From: Stropharia rugosoannulata
Taxonomy: Eukaryota; Basidiomycota; Agaricomycetes; Agaricales; Strophariaceae
Assembly (NCBI GenBank): GCA_028532985.1
Contig: JANCIK010000001.1
Span: 1 to 64,000 of the forward strand
Direction of reading: 5' to 3'
Length of the DNA stretch: 64,000 nucleotides
The notes beneath the pieces are model-generated. The model saw nothing but the letters and a program-made list of their open reading frames with translations. It did no database searches and had not been told where the DNA came from. Positions 63,301 through 64,000 of this stretch are shown here, in pieces (position 1 is the stretch's first letter; each line of letters opens with the position of its first letter). The position numbers and the translations under genes were made by a program.

Positions 63301-64000
63301 TGGTGCATGCCTGCTGCGCGTCGCTCTACCAGTACCTACGGGCGTCATTTCTACCGGTGCAGGCTTTGTGACCGCAGCTTTAGCCATGGGCTTTACCTCT
63401 GCGGTTGCAGACGAGGGCCAGGTAGCCAGCGTCGTGGGCGGGCCCGCGGAGAAGACCGTCGGTGTGGAGGAAGGAGCGGACGCTGTCGCATGCGGCGATG
63501 TAGCCCTGTCCTTCGTAACACTGGATAAGCTCGAGGATGACGCAATGGGCGCGGAAATGAGGGGCTCTGGCGAACATGGAAGGTCTGAGTCTATCGTAAG
63601 AGACTTCATCATCCTTTCCAACACATTCATCGGGTCCTGACCCGCTGTCGATGGCGTTGGTGCTGTTATTGTGCGTGGCGGCACCATCTCCGTCTCCATA
63701 TCCTTGGCCTGACCCTTGGCCTGCCCCTGTTCGACACTACTCTCCTCCTCCACCTCCGTAGCCTTTTGTTTGCCCTTATATTTCTCAGAAGTAGCGGCGG
63801 GCTCTACCAGCATCGCTATGGGCATTCTGTGTGTATCACTCGGCGAATCTGAAGTCAACGACGACGTCGCCGCAGGTAGAGGCATCGAGTCCCGCGGTGC
63901 CGCTCGGGCAAGTTCTGTGGAAACAATGGTGTTGGTGCTCACCGGCGTGGCCCATGATGGGGATGCCGGGATTGTCGGAGCGGACGGTGTGGCCACTGCC
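60329..64000 (-). CDS. Large repeat-rich coiled-coil protein with C-terminal membrane anchor, 5' partial
   Basis: The first visible exon (61069 to the window edge) is open beyond base 64000, so the start is missing. It joins at a CAG/GTACGA donor over a 59-nt intron (61010-61068, CTAAC branch) to an exon ending in TGA at 60329. At least 1202 residues are visible. Numbering from 63996: residues 1-530 are Ser/Thr/Ala/Pro/Lys-rich with internal duplication (about 155-310 versus 390-525; GKQKAT occurs at 75-80 and 295-300). Residues 590-690 form a small Trp-rich, possibly folded part (DPSWFLAYEE, QTWVAQWLQGPLQWTTLYG). Residues 770-965 are a long Gln/Glu/Arg coiled coil. The last exon has two copies of RHVxWSxPxVTRxxSP and ends in LVLFVSLCVSAVALGCW, a likely single tail-anchor helix with only a short polar tail. 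A scaffold or tether on a membrane is inference; no enzyme domain is seen. Confidence 0.75.

Overview
The window looks like a gene-poor, accessory stretch of a filamentous fungal genome, most likely a mushroom-forming basidiomycete (Agaricomycetes). The signs are very short GT-AG introns (46-98 nt) with CTNAY branch points, a Zn(II)2Cys6 regulator with a fungal middle region, a HET-domain allorecognition-type protein, an F-box-like protein, and low-complexity Ser/Thr/Ala/Pro proteins. The species cannot be named from sequence alone.

Layout. Positions 1-27579 are one continuous tandem array of a 119-bp monomer, running off the left edge. Its left 10 kb is ragged and full of 1-4 bp indels. Its right 17.5 kb is almost free of indels and is organised into higher-order repeats whose period changes along the array (12, 7, 23/12 and 9 monomers). 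Every monomer carries a hairpin (arms CTGGGGC and GCCCCAG) whose 7-bp core occurs in both orientations, TCCACGC or GCGTGGA. A degenerate CCCAAC-rich tract ends the array.

From 27.8 to 64 kb the DNA is mostly intergenic or decayed. Five loci are clear. They are a four-exon cupin (34.0-34.6 kb, minus), an F-box-like gene lacking a visible start (37.5-38.3 kb, minus), a ten-exon Zn2Cys6 transcription factor (41.0-43.8 kb, minus) with a GC-rich CCG-N10-CGG palindrome upstream, a single-exon HET-domain gene (51.9-53.6 kb, minus), and a pair of related low-complexity genes (55.6-57.5 kb and 60.3-64.0 kb, minus). The second of that pair is large, internally repeated, rich in coiled coil, apparently tail-anchored, and cut by the right window edge. 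The first is a shorter paralogue with an out-of-frame deletion. Three further short spliced or partial reading frames (35.6, 45.4 and 58.0 kb) look protein-like but are unassigned.

Nothing suggests an operon or a shared pathway. HET and F-box-like genes, a decaying duplicate and a satellite are typical of fast-evolving, poorly conserved parts of fungal chromosomes. All exon boundaries were read by eye from splice signals and frame continuity. No tRNA, rRNA, CRISPR array or intact transposon was recognised.
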